From Thermoguttaceae bacterium (GTDB lineage Bacteria > Planctomycetota > Planctomycetia > Pirellulales > Thermoguttaceae), in contig JAFSMW010000196.1 in the NCBI GenBank assembly GCA_017447745.1, forward strand, positions 1 through 50,960: a stretch of 50,960 nt of DNA, given 5' to 3'. This document shows positions 43,498 to 50,819 of this stretch, one piece after another. Within the stretch, counting starts at the first letter, position 1, and every line of letters starts with the position of its first letter. The position numbers and the translations under genes are program-made. The notes under the pieces were generated by a model that saw nothing but the letters and a program-made list of their open reading frames with translations, searched no databases and was not told where the DNA came from.

Positions 43498-43747
43498 TGC
43501 CATGTTCCTTTCGTAACCTGCTAATGTCGATACATAACGACAAGAGCGTTAAGTCTTCAAAATCGGCTCAAGCTTCCGATTTCAAAAACTTCGCTTGTTC
43601 ACGAGAAAAAATCTATACAAAAGACTTAAAATACAGCTTCCGACCGTAAATTTTAATTTTGATTGAAACCGTAAATACGGCGACAACCCATTTTGTATAC
43701 TCTGCTAAAGCGCTACTATAAACAGCGCCTACTATCTTATAACGATT

Positions 43748-43776
43748 ATCATACACAATTATTGAGCTTTTTTCAA
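43748..43776 (-). promoter_or_regulatory. Candidate sigma70 promoter for the His/Cys-rich gene
   Basis: On the minus strand TTGAAA (43771-43776) and TATGAT (43748-43753) are spaced by 17 bases. A start near 43741 gives a leader of about 240 bases, long enough for post-transcriptional control. Confidence 0.45.
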
Positions 43777-43924
43777 GCAACTCCCACTCATTTTTTCGAA
43801 AAAAAGTCAAAAAATTCTTTAAAACAGCTTTCCCTGTGATGAAAATATGGATTATAACAGATTTTATAGACGGTATTTATTGCACTTTTATGCTCTACGT
43901 ATTTACGTTTCTGGTAATTTAGGA

Positions 43925-43984
43925 TATAATAAGTTATATTCATTTTAGAATAAAAATCATAATTACGGTTTGTACATTTGTACA
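43925..43984 (+). promoter_or_regulatory. Candidate promoter and TGTACA pair before the epimerase
   Basis: TATAAT at 43925-43930 has a weak TTTACG 17 bases upstream. Downstream, TGTACA occurs twice, at 43971-43976 and 43979-43984, separated by 2 bases. TGTACA is itself palindromic, so this could be a repressor site in the leader. Confidence 0.35.
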
Positions 43985-44048
43985 GAAGCCAGAAGTCCGC
44001 ACGGTTTTATAACGCGTTGACTTCATTGAATTATAAAGGTCTATTGGT

Positions 44049-45101
44049 ATGAACGACGTGAATTTTTCCCTGGAATCGCCTCGACGCCTGTTTGTTACGG
44101 GCGCTACGGGGTTTATTGGTTCAAAGATAATTGAGAAGCTGCTGTCGGCAGGGCACTACGTTACTGGAATGTCTCGAAAAAAGCCGGAATATCCTCCCGG
44201 ATTCTCTGGCGATAAAACCAGTCTTTGGGAACATCCGAATTTTACGTGGATTGAGGGAGATATTCAATCTGTAGAGTCTCTTAAAAATGCGATGTCTGGC
44301 GCGGAAGGAGTGTTTCATCTGGCGGGATACGCCAAAAATTACTCTCGCGATAAATCCATCTATACCAAAATCAACGTTGACGGCATGAGAAACGTTTTTA
44401 TCGCCGCCAAAGAGTTGGGCGTTGAGAAAATTGTCTGGACGTCTTCCATCGTAACGTTTGGACCGACGGCGCCCGGAGTCGTTGGCGACGAAAACATGCC
44501 TCGAATTACCGATAAATACTATACGGAATACGAAGAATCGAAGTCCATTGCAGAAAAAGAGGCTCTGCAATGGGCGTCGGACGGGCTTCCGGTTACGATC
44601 GTCAACCCGGCGCGCGTGTATGGTCCCGGGCAGATGTCGGAGGGCAACGCCATGGCAGCATTGATTGACGACATTCGCTGCGGGCGGTTCCCGTTCCTGC
44701 CCAATCGCGGCGTTAATATTGGTAACTACGTCCTGGTTGACGACGTTGCTCAAGGACAAATCCTGGCAATGGAGCGAGGTCGCATTGGCGAACGCTATAT
44801 TCTGGGCGGAGAAAACGCTTCCCTGAAACATGTTTTTGAGGTTATTGAAAAGGTAACAGGGAAAAAGCATTTCAAAATCAAGCTGCTCAAATTCGGTCCG
44901 ATGCTGGCAGGGCGATTTTTGCTTTTGTGCGCCAAACTGTTTGGAATTTATCCTCGAATCACCCCCGGCTGGGTGGCGACTTTTGTCGACGATTGGACGT
45001 ATAGCGTCGATAAAGCCAAATCAGAACTGGGATACGATCCCGTCGGCATAGAAGAAGGGTTTGCTCGAACGTGCCGATGGCTGGAACAGATTAAAAAATA
45101 G
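44049..45101 (+). CDS. NAD-dependent epimerase, HpnA-like
   Basis: A 350-residue extended short-chain dehydrogenase. GATGFIGS at the start binds NAD(P); VFHLAGYA, the catalytic TSS with YEESKSIAE (Tyr and Lys), NPARVYGPG and NYVLVDDVAQG follow in family order. It is closest in look to the hopanoid-associated HpnA and dihydroflavonol-reductase-like branch. No squalene-hopene cyclase is adjacent, so the hopanoid link is uncertain. The start at 44049 has AAAGG about 9 bases upstream. A strong hairpin lies after its stop. Confidence 0.9.
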   Translation: MNDVNFSLESPRRLFVTGATGFIGSKIIEKLLSAGHYVTGMSRKKPEYPPGFSGDKTSLWEHPNFTWIEGDIQSVESLKNAMSGAEGVFHLAGYAKNYSRDKSIYTKINVDGMRNVFIAAKELGVEKIVWTSSIVTFGPTAPGVVGDENMPRITDKYYTEYEESKSIAEKEALQWASDGLPVTIVNPARVYGPGQMSEGNAMAALIDDIRCGRFPFLPNRGVNIGNYVLVDDVAQGQILAMERGRIGERYILGGENASLKHVFEVIEKVTGKKHFKIKLLKFGPMLAGRFLLLCAKLFGIYPRITPGWVATFVDDWTYSVDKAKSELGYDPVGIEEGFARTCRWLEQIKK

Positions 45102-45135
45102 TATGGAACTTGATAAATTAAAATAATGAATAAAT

Positions 45136-45184
45136 AACGCATGTACCCTCCAAATATATTTATATTTGGAGGGGGGTAGCGTTT
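45136..45184. terminator. Strong hairpin after the epimerase gene
   Basis: CCCTCCAAATATA (45146-45158) and its perfect inverse (45161-45173) nearly touch, and outer bases AACGC/GCGTT and TACC/GGTA extend the stem with a small bulge. TTTATCTTTTTT follows. It can end transcription of the epimerase gene, but it is also like the C-rich hairpins at the left edge of the window. Confidence 0.6.
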
Positions 45185-45236
45185 ATCTTTTTTATTTTGA
45201 TAAACTATTGTTTCATATAGGATTAAGGGATTTTAA

Positions 45237-46025
45237 ATGGAAGAAAACGCAAATCCTCAAACTGACGTCCCGGTCAACGAACGGTACACATCAGAATATG
45301 CATCGCGATGGACTCGAACTTCGTTTTTTAAAGGTCTTGTTAGTCCAGAGCAGTTTAAGCCGACTGTAATAATAGCGTATATGGCAATGGCGCTGTGCTG
45401 TTGGAAATGTCTGCCCGTCAAGCCGGATTTGTCCGCTTTAGAGCCGAACTGCTGGTCAACGTTTTTCTATGGCTGTTGGCGAATCTTTGCAGCGTTTGGA
45501 CTCTTTGGAGTCGTTCCGATTCTGATTGTCAAGCTGATTTTACGAGAGCGGCTGGCAGACTACGGTTTGCAATTGGGAAACGTTAAACGAACGATTATCG
45601 GAGCGTCGATTTTTACGCCGATTACGATCGCATTAGGGGCGATGTCCGGCGTTGTTTCAGGCTTCCACGCGGTTTATCCGCTTAATCCGGCAAGTCAGTG
45701 GTCCGTTGACGGCTCAATAACGTGGTTCGTCGTTCATACGTTTTTATACGTCTTACTGTATTATTCAGCTTACGAGTTCTTTTTCCGTGGTTTTCTTTTA
45801 CACGGTTTGACGCCGACGTGCGGCGCGATCAACTCTTTGCTCATCCAGATGGCGGTTTCAGCATTTTTCCATTTCGGACATCCCGGTGTGGAAATCTGGG
45901 GCGCGCTGGGCGGCGGACTGTTCTGGGGCTTTATTGCATTCAGAACCCGGTCGATTATTTCCAGCTGGATTCAGCACGCCGCTTTGGGCGTTGCTCTGGA
46001 CTGGGCATTGATTTTCGGACTATAA
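45237..46025 (+). CDS. CPBP family intramembrane metalloprotease
   Basis: A 262-residue membrane protein of the CPBP (Rce1/CAAX-like) family. About six membrane segments are visible. Motif 1 reads YEFFFRGFL, keeping the second Glu and the Arg of EExxxR but with Tyr in place of the first Glu. Motif 2 is FFHFGHPG. The family cleaves or modifies membrane peptides; some members protect against bacteriocins. Whether the Tyr variant is active is unknown. No bacteriocin gene is near. A hairpin terminator follows. Confidence 0.87.
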   Translation: MEENANPQTDVPVNERYTSEYASRWTRTSFFKGLVSPEQFKPTVIIAYMAMALCCWKCLPVKPDLSALEPNCWSTFFYGCWRIFAAFGLFGVVPILIVKLILRERLADYGLQLGNVKRTIIGASIFTPITIALGAMSGVVSGFHAVYPLNPASQWSVDGSITWFVVHTFLYVLLYYSAYEFFFRGFLLHGLTPTCGAINSLLIQMAVSAFFHFGHPGVEIWGALGGGLFWGFIAFRTRSIISSWIQHAALGVALDWALIFGL

Positions 46026-46044
46026 CTGGTATAATATAAATTTA

Positions 46045-46076
46045 AATAGAGTACGATAAACAACTCTATTGAGACG
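46045..46076 (+). terminator. Terminator after the CPBP gene
   Basis: AATAGAGT (46045-46052) pairs with ACTCTATT (46063-46070) around a 10-base loop and is followed by GAGACG and a run of six T. Weak stem but good position. Confidence 0.5.
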
Positions 46077-46181
46077 TTTTTTCCATGATTCAGCTTACAT
46101 CTAAGGGGGCTTTATGTTGCTAAATCCCTGATATTTTTAATGAATCTGAAATTTTTTTGAACTTTTTTTCTTCCCGCCCCC

Positions 46182-46209
46182 TTGTCAAAATACGAAAAGA
46201 CGGCATAAT
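46182..46209 (+). promoter_or_regulatory. Candidate promoter of the bL25-pth-rpsF cluster
   Basis: TTGTCA (46182-46187) and CATAAT (46204-46209) are 16 bases apart; TATAAT-like TAATAT overlaps at 18. The start codon of bL25 is about 130 bases further on. Confidence 0.35.
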
Positions 46210-46342
46210 ATTTATCTCAGAAAATTATATGCAAATTATATAAATTTTCTGTTAAAAATATAATGATGGCTGTCGCTGGACGCGGTTTCGGATAGACCGT
46301 ACGAAGGCGGGCAGAAGTAATTTTATCTGAAAGAGGACAATA

Positions 46343-46978
46343 ATGTCTGAAGAATTGAAAGTCGAATTGCGCGAAATCACCGGCAAACGCCGCAACAAGC
46401 GCATGCGCAACAATGAAGGCAAAGTCCCAGCTATCCTTTACGGACACGGAGCGGAAAATATTATGCTCTCCGTTTCTGCCAAGGAACTCGGGGCAGTTAT
46501 TCGTCGCGGCGAACGAGTTATTAAACTCACAGGCGCCGTCAACGAACAGGTTCTTATTAAAGAAGTTCAGTGGAACACATGGGGAGTTTCCGTTTATCAC
46601 GTAGACTTTGCCCGCGTTAGCGCCAACGAAAAAGTCAACGTTGTCGTTCCGCTCAAACTGCACGGCGATTGCCCCGGCGCTCAGGCTGGCGGCGTTGTAA
46701 CGCAGAATATTCACGAAATCCACATTGAATGCCCGGCAATTGAAATTCCGGAATTCATTCAGGTTAAGATTGACGATCTTCAGCTCAACGGACACATCAC
46801 CGTTGGACAGATTGCATTCCCGAAAGACGTTCGCGCCCTTATCGACGCAGAAGAAATCGTTGTTCACTGCGCTCAGCCCAAGGCTGAAGCTGAACCGACC
46901 GCTGCTGAAGGAGCTGAAGGCGCAGAGCCGGAAGTTATCGGACGTAAGAAGGAAGAAGAAACCGAAGAAAAGAAATAA
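46343..46978 (+). CDS. rplY: Ribosomal protein bL25 (CTC form)
   Basis: A 211-residue protein of the general-stress CTC type, which binds 5S rRNA. It has the N-terminal L25 domain (LREITGKRRNKRMRNNEGKVPAILYGHG) and the C-terminal TL5 domain, then a flexible acidic tail of about 30 residues (EEEETEEKK-like). AGAGGA precedes the ATG at a good distance. It is followed by pth 81 bases later, the usual order in many bacteria. Confidence 0.96.
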   Translation: MSEELKVELREITGKRRNKRMRNNEGKVPAILYGHGAENIMLSVSAKELGAVIRRGERVIKLTGAVNEQVLIKEVQWNTWGVSVYHVDFARVSANEKVNVVVPLKLHGDCPGAQAGGVVTQNIHEIHIECPAIEIPEFIQVKIDDLQLNGHITVGQIAFPKDVRALIDAEEIVVHCAQPKAEAEPTAAEGAEGAEPEVIGRKKEEETEEKK

Positions 46979-47059
46979 GTTTATCAGAAACGCGAGGCGG
47001 CTGGCGAAAACTTTTCCATATGCCGTTACTCTCAGTTTCCTTGAGATGGAGAACGCCGC

Positions 47060-47617
47060 ATGAAACTAATCGTCGGTTTGGGTAATCCCGGCAGACAATA
47101 CGTTGGAACGCGGCACAATATGGGTTACGAGGTCGTGGGCTTGCTGGCTCGTCAGCACGGCGCCGGACGTCCGAAGTCAAAATTCCATGCGGAGTATGTG
47201 GAATTAAACATTTCGGGAGAGAAAGTCATACTGATTTCTCCGTTAACTTATATGAACCGTTCAGGTCTGTCGGTGTCGGAAGCAAAAGGGTTTTATAAAC
47301 TTGATTTATCCGACATTTTGATTGTCTGCGACGACTTGAGCTTGCCGGTCGGAAAAATTCGGATCAGAACCGGCGGGTCGTCAGGCGGACAAAAAGGACT
47401 AGCCGACATTATTCGGCTTTTAGGCACGGAAGAGTTCCCCCGGCTTCGGCTGGGAATCGGTCATCCGGGCGACAGAATGTCCGTAGTCGATTGGGTTTTG
47501 AGCAGTTTTTCATCCGAAGATAAGCCGTTGGCGCAGTCCAGCATAGAAGTAGCTGCAAAGGCGGCAGTCGTCTGGTTAAAGCAGGGAATAGACGCCTGCA
47601 TGAACCAGTTTAATTAA
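47060..47617 (+). CDS. pth: Peptidyl-tRNA hydrolase
   Basis: A 185-residue enzyme that frees tRNA from dropped peptidyl-tRNA. All family marks are present: VGLGNPGRQY, TRHNMGYE with the catalytic His, YMNRSG, CDDLSLPVGKIRIR with the catalytic Asp, and GGSSGGQKGL, RLRLGIGHPG. GGAGAA precedes the ATG. It lies between bL25 and bS6. Confidence 0.97.
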   Translation: MKLIVGLGNPGRQYVGTRHNMGYEVVGLLARQHGAGRPKSKFHAEYVELNISGEKVILISPLTYMNRSGLSVSEAKGFYKLDLSDILIVCDDLSLPVGKIRIRTGGSSGGQKGLADIIRLLGTEEFPRLRLGIGHPGDRMSVVDWVLSSFSSEDKPLAQSSIEVAAKAAVVWLKQGIDACMNQFN

Positions 47618-47657
47618 CAAAATACTTAACCATTCAGATTTTATAGAGAGAGGCGCA

Positions 47658-48101
47658 ATGTCTGTCAATTTTTACGAAGGAATGTTCATTTTGGATACCG
47701 CGCTTTACGCGCGCGATCCGGAAGCGGCCCCCAAGAAAATCGAAGCTGCCATTACAGAAAATGGCGGAGAAATTGCTGTTAGCCGCATTTTCGACGAACG
47801 CAAGCTCGCCTACCCGATCAAGGGACAGCGCAAGGGCGTTTATTGGCTGGTTTATTTCCGTCTGGAAGGCGTCAAACTGATTGAAGTTGATCGCTTGTTC
47901 AAACTCATCGAAGGTAATCTTCGTCACATGGTTGTCAAGCACGACAATCGTATGGCGGACGCCATGATTGAAAACGCCAAGACCGGCAATTTCATTCAAG
48001 CTCACGACGAAGTTGTTCAGGAATCTGCCAGTAGCATCGCCGTTGACGCTGTTACAGGCGATGTTATCGATTCCGATTCCGATTCGGACGACGAAGAATA
48101 A
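47658..48101 (+). CDS. rpsF: Ribosomal protein bS6
   Basis: A 147-residue S6, longer than the usual 95-130. The core shows YEGMFILD, RKLAYPIKGQRKGVYWLVYF and ERDGNLRHMV-like ends. The last 40 residues are an acidic tail ending DSDSDSDDEE, reminiscent of the poly-glutamate tail added to some S6 proteins after translation. GAGAGG precedes the ATG. 164 bases separate it from ssb, where rpsR might be expected. Confidence 0.96.
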   Translation: MSVNFYEGMFILDTALYARDPEAAPKKIEAAITENGGEIAVSRIFDERKLAYPIKGQRKGVYWLVYFRLEGVKLIEVDRLFKLIEGNLRHMVVKHDNRMADAMIENAKTGNFIQAHDEVVQESASSIAVDAVTGDVIDSDSDSDDEE

Positions 48102-48140
48102 TCTCCTTGACAGTTCGTTATTACCAGAGTCATTTAGCGC

Positions 48141-48169
48141 AAGCGGCAAATGAAAAGCGTTTGCCGCTT
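48141..48169. promoter_or_regulatory. Hairpin in the rpsF-ssb spacer
   Basis: AAGCGGCAAA (48141-48150) is perfectly inverted at 48160-48169 around a 9-base loop. It has no T-run and sits about 100 bases upstream of the ssb start, so an attenuator, autoregulatory protein site or processing site is more likely than a terminator. Confidence 0.5.
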
Positions 48170-48265
48170 CACGCGAGATGTTATGCGTCAGCTGGGGGGT
48201 TCATGCCTGTCAGACGCGATTTCCACCGTTTTACTTTTTTGTTCAAACGAAGGAGACTTTCCGAA

Positions 48266-48922
48266 ATGGCAAGTTTTAACCGAGTTGTACTTATGGGCAA
48301 CGTAACCCGCGATGTTGAAGTTCGGTATTTGCCGTCCGGCGCTGCGGTTTGTGAATTGACTTTGGCAGTTAACGATCGACGAAAAAACCCGCAGGGAAAC
48401 TGGGTCAACGAAGCGTCGTTTTTTGACGTTACGTTATGGAACCGAACTGCTGAAATTGCTGGCGAATACCTGCAAAAAGGCGCGCCGGTTCTGATTGAAG
48501 GCAAGCTTCGTCAGGAATCCTGGACTCAGGAAGACGGTCAGAAGCGTTCCAAGATTCGCGTTATTGCAGATCAGATGGTTCTGCTCAGCGGACGCGGTCA
48601 GGGCGACGGTTCTCCGGACGACGGCGGCGGATACAATAACAACCGCGGCGGACGTCAGGGTGGTTATGGCTCTCAAGGCGGATACAACCAGGGCGGTTAT
48701 AACCAAGGCGGTTATGGAAATCAGAGCGGTTATGGCTCTCAAGGCGGTTACAACCAGGGCGGATACAATCAAGGCGGTTACGGTGCCCAGGGTGGACAGT
48801 CCGGAAACGCCAATCAGGAAATTCCATCCCGTCAAATTAACGAAGATATTCAGTCGTCTGGCAATGACGGCAATTCCGGGGGATTCACCCCTCCAATGTC
48901 CCAGGACGACGTTCCGTTCTAA
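48266..48922 (+). CDS. ssb: Single-stranded DNA-binding protein
   Basis: A 218-residue SSB. The OB fold runs from MASFNRVVLMGNVTRDVEVRY to RVIADQMVLL (residues 1-108). A Gly/Gln/Tyr/Asn-rich linker follows, with repeats such as GGYNQGGYNQGGYG. The tip SQDDVPF is the acidic partner-binding end. I start at 48266 behind AAGGAGA; 53 upstream codons in the same frame are not SSB-like. It sits between rpsF and rplI as in many bacteria. Confidence 0.97.
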   Translation: MASFNRVVLMGNVTRDVEVRYLPSGAAVCELTLAVNDRRKNPQGNWVNEASFFDVTLWNRTAEIAGEYLQKGAPVLIEGKLRQESWTQEDGQKRSKIRVIADQMVLLSGRGQGDGSPDDGGGYNNNRGGRQGGYGSQGGYNQGGYNQGGYGNQSGYGSQGGYNQGGYNQGGYGAQGGQSGNANQEIPSRQINEDIQSSGNDGNSGGFTPPMSQDDVPF

Positions 48923-48969
48923 ACTTTAGAACATAGTTTAAGTCGGCTAAGATTACTGGTAGGTTCTTT

Positions 48970-49003
48970 TACTAACCACTTACCACTAAAAACTTACCAC
49001 TTA
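48970..49003. repeat. Heptad repeat, GTGGTTAG family, copy 3 (one arm)
   Basis: ACTAACCACTTACCACT and AACTTACCACTT units are present without the GAAACGCTTGCGTCC core and without a matching left arm. It lies in the ssb-rplI spacer and looks like half of an element. Confidence 0.6.
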
Positions 49004-49043
49004 TTTTACATATTTTTTCAACCCTCATTTTAAGGATTTGCAA

Positions 49044-49583
49044 ATGCCTAATACGACCAAACAAAAGAAAATCAAGCGTAAGCCTTTCCGCGCCAAGAGA
49101 GCGCCCAAGGGAGAACGCGGCGGTTTCCAGTTGTTGCTTATTCAGTCTGTAGACAAACTCGGGAGACAGGGCGACGTCGTTGAAGTCAAGCGCGGATACG
49201 CTGTCAACTACCTGATTCCTCAGGGTCTGGCAACCATCGCCACTGAACACCACAAACGCATGGTAGAAAAGCACAAGGCTCAGCTGGCTGCACTGGAACG
49301 CGATCGTCTGCTCAAACTGCAGGCTATTGCCGATCAGCTCAAGGATCTGGAAGTCAATATCGAAGCCAACGCGTCCGACTCCGGACAGCTTTACGGTTCC
49401 GTTACAGCTCAAAACATCTCTGTCGCTCTTAAGGCGAAGGGATATCACGTCGCACCGGAACAAATCATCCTCGAAGGACCTCTGAAGGAACTCGGACGTT
49501 ACGCCATCAAGGCGCGTCTCAGCTCCGACATCGAAACCGAATTCAAGGTTTGGGTCGTTCCGATTGTTGCCGCCGACCTGTAA
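49044..49583 (+). CDS. rplI: Ribosomal protein bL9 with basic N-terminal extension
   Basis: A 179-residue L9. The core starts at about residue 28 (FQLLLIQSVDKLGRQGDVVEVKRGYAVNYLIPQGLA by position 28-63), which lines up with residue 1 of other L9 proteins. Before it are about 27 residues rich in Lys and Arg (KQKKIKRKPFRAKRA). The long helix and the C-terminal domain follow normally. AAGG precedes the ATG at 49044. There is no ATG nearer the core, so the extension is probably real. Confidence 0.95.
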   Translation: MPNTTKQKKIKRKPFRAKRAPKGERGGFQLLLIQSVDKLGRQGDVVEVKRGYAVNYLIPQGLATIATEHHKRMVEKHKAQLAALERDRLLKLQAIADQLKDLEVNIEANASDSGQLYGSVTAQNISVALKAKGYHVAPEQIILEGPLKELGRYAIKARLSSDIETEFKVWVVPIVAADL

Positions 49584-49834
49584 TGACTTCACCCCCTTAA
49601 ACGGGTAACGAACATCGTTGTTAGTTGTCAGTATTTTGCTTATAGAGAACTTTTTCTAAAGGCTTTTTACTGACAACTAGCTTTTTTAAACATTCAAGAA
49701 TTATCTCGGCGCTGCATATCAGACCGAGAAAAGTGGTAAGTAGTAAGTGGTAAGTAGTAAGGACGCAAGCGTTTCTCTTACTTACCACTAACCACTAACC
49801 ACGTACCACTATAAGCATTGCCTGTCACGATTCC
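49584..49834. other. Spacer with two palindromic elements
   Basis: A 251-base spacer without a gene. TTAGTTGTCAGTA (49621-49633) is inverted at 49668-49680 (TACTGACAACTAG, one end base different), a third arm type around a T-rich centre. The GTGGTTAG-family element copy 4 follows at 49731-49811. Confidence 0.65.
49731..49811. repeat. Heptad palindrome, GTGGTTAG family, copy 4
   Basis: The left arm has AAGTGGTAAGTAGTAAGTGG-type units, the core GGACGCAAGCGTTTC is at 49761-49775, which is the exact reverse of the copy 1 core, and the right arm has CTTACCACTAACCACTAACC-type units. It ends about 25 bases before the methyltransferase start. Confidence 0.85.
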
Positions 49835-50767
49835 ATGCCCAGCAGCCCGAAACGCGCGCCGAGAAATCAAACGCTCACTCTGACAGAGGAACAGTATTCT
49901 TTGCTCCAAAAGCGGCTGGACGTTCCGTTACACCCTCTGACGGCGCAGGACATGGAGAACCGCGTCTTCAACTGCGATCTGTTTGACGTTCTGGACTCGC
50001 TACCGGAACGCTTTGTTGACTTGATGATAATTGACCCCCCGTATAATTTAACAAAAGAATTCAACGGGCTGAAGTTCAACAGACGTAACAACGAAGCGTA
50101 TATCGAGTATTTGGAGCAGTGGTTTCCGCGTCTGATTAAAACGCTCAAGCCGACGGCGTCTGTTTATCTGTGCGGCGACTGGAAATGTTCTGCGGCGGAG
50201 TTTACGGTTCTGGACAAGTACTTGACCGTTCAGAACCGAATCGTCTGGCAACGAGAAAAAGGACGCGGCGCAAAACGGAACTGGAAGAACTGCTCGGAGG
50301 ACGTCTGGTTTGCGACCGTTTCCGATTCTTATTACTTTGACGTGGACGCGGTCAAGATGAAACGCCGCGTTCTGGCTCCGTATCGCGTCGACGGCAAACC
50401 AAAAGACTGGCAGGAGACGGACGACGGCGCGTTTCGCATGACGCACCCGTCCAATTTCTGGGACGACATTTCTATACCCTACTGGTCAATGCCGGAGAAC
50501 ACGGATCACCCAACGCAGAAGCCGGAAAAACTTCTGGCGAAACTGATTCTTGCCAGCTCTCAGCCCGGCGACCTGGTTTTTGATCCCTTTTTAGGAAGCG
50601 GCACGACGGCAGTCGTCGCGAAAAAGCTCGGAAGAAAATACTGCGGAATTGAACTCAACGAACAGTATTGCTGCTGGGCGTTAGCGCGACTCGATCGAGC
50701 CGAACAGGACGCGAAAATCCAGGGCTATTCCGACGGCGTCTTCTGGGAACGGAACTCGGGGAAATAA
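49835..50767 (+). CDS. Solitary DNA methyltransferase, beta class
   Basis: A 310-residue N6-adenine or N4-cytosine methyltransferase. DPPYNL (67-72) comes before DPFLGSGTTA (250-259), and HPTQKP (225-230) lies just ahead of the AdoMet motif, as in M.RsrI-like enzymes. The middle (KGRGAKRNWKNCSEDVWFA) is common to this group. No endonuclease gene is seen before the right edge, where an insertion sequence starts. It may be an orphan regulatory methylase or half of a split restriction system. The start has no good ribosome site. Confidence 0.9.
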   Translation: MPSSPKRAPRNQTLTLTEEQYSLLQKRLDVPLHPLTAQDMENRVFNCDLFDVLDSLPERFVDLMIIDPPYNLTKEFNGLKFNRRNNEAYIEYLEQWFPRLIKTLKPTASVYLCGDWKCSAAEFTVLDKYLTVQNRIVWQREKGRGAKRNWKNCSEDVWFATVSDSYYFDVDAVKMKRRVLAPYRVDGKPKDWQETDDGAFRMTHPSNFWDDISIPYWSMPENTDHPTQKPEKLLAKLILASSQPGDLVFDPFLGSGTTAVVAKKLGRKYCGIELNEQYCCWALARLDRAEQDAKIQGYSDGVFWERNSGK

Positions 50768-50770
50768 GCG

Positions 50771-50808
50771 CCCCCGATGGCGGGGGAGCCAATCCGCGCT
50801 GCCGCGCG
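50771..50808. repeat. Hairpin and 26-base fragment of the nested palindrome
   Basis: CCCCCG-ATGG-CGGGGG (50771-50786) can end transcription of the methyltransferase gene. From 50783 to 50808 the sequence is the exact inverse of 16862-16887, part of the 193-bp nested palindrome. Confidence 0.7.
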
Positions 50809-50819
50809 TTTGCCAAAAT

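Larger units (their letters stand above)
43498..44048. other. Divergent AT-rich region
   Basis: About 550 bases with no credible gene; a 65-codon minus-strand frame at 43613-43810 contains the candidate promoter and has no ribosome site. A short stem AAATCGG/CCGATTT (43560-43581) lies in the leader of the His/Cys-rich gene. Promoter candidates for both directions are given separately. Confidence 0.6.
46026..46342. other. Gap before the bL25 operon
   Basis: A 317-base gap without a gene. It contains the CPBP terminator at its left and the promoter candidate of the ribosomal cluster at its right. A minus-strand frame overlapping the bL25 gene is a shadow of it. Confidence 0.6.

Noticed and set aside
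40912-43524. Plus-strand open frame of 870 codons
   Set aside because: It is the antisense shadow of the secreted His/Cys-rich gene. Its predicted protein is Arg/Ala/Phe biased, has no ribosome site and begins in the opposite gene's spacer; the minus-strand product has a clear signal peptide and domains.
43613-43810. Minus-strand frame of 65 codons in the divergent gap
   Set aside because: No ribosome site, AT-rich, and it overlaps the best promoter candidate of the His/Cys-rich gene.
46217-46867. Minus-strand frame opposite the bL25 gene
   Set aside because: Shadow of a clearly conserved ribosomal protein gene; its product is Asn/Phe biased.
48107-48265. Upstream extension of ssb by 53 codons
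   Set aside because: The residues are not SSB-like, the stretch contains a perfect hairpin, and AAGGAGA lies just before the ATG at 48266.
49731-49811. Heptad arrays as a CRISPR array
   Set aside because: Units are 7-8 bases and directly adjacent, with inverted arms and no unique spacers; no cas gene is present.
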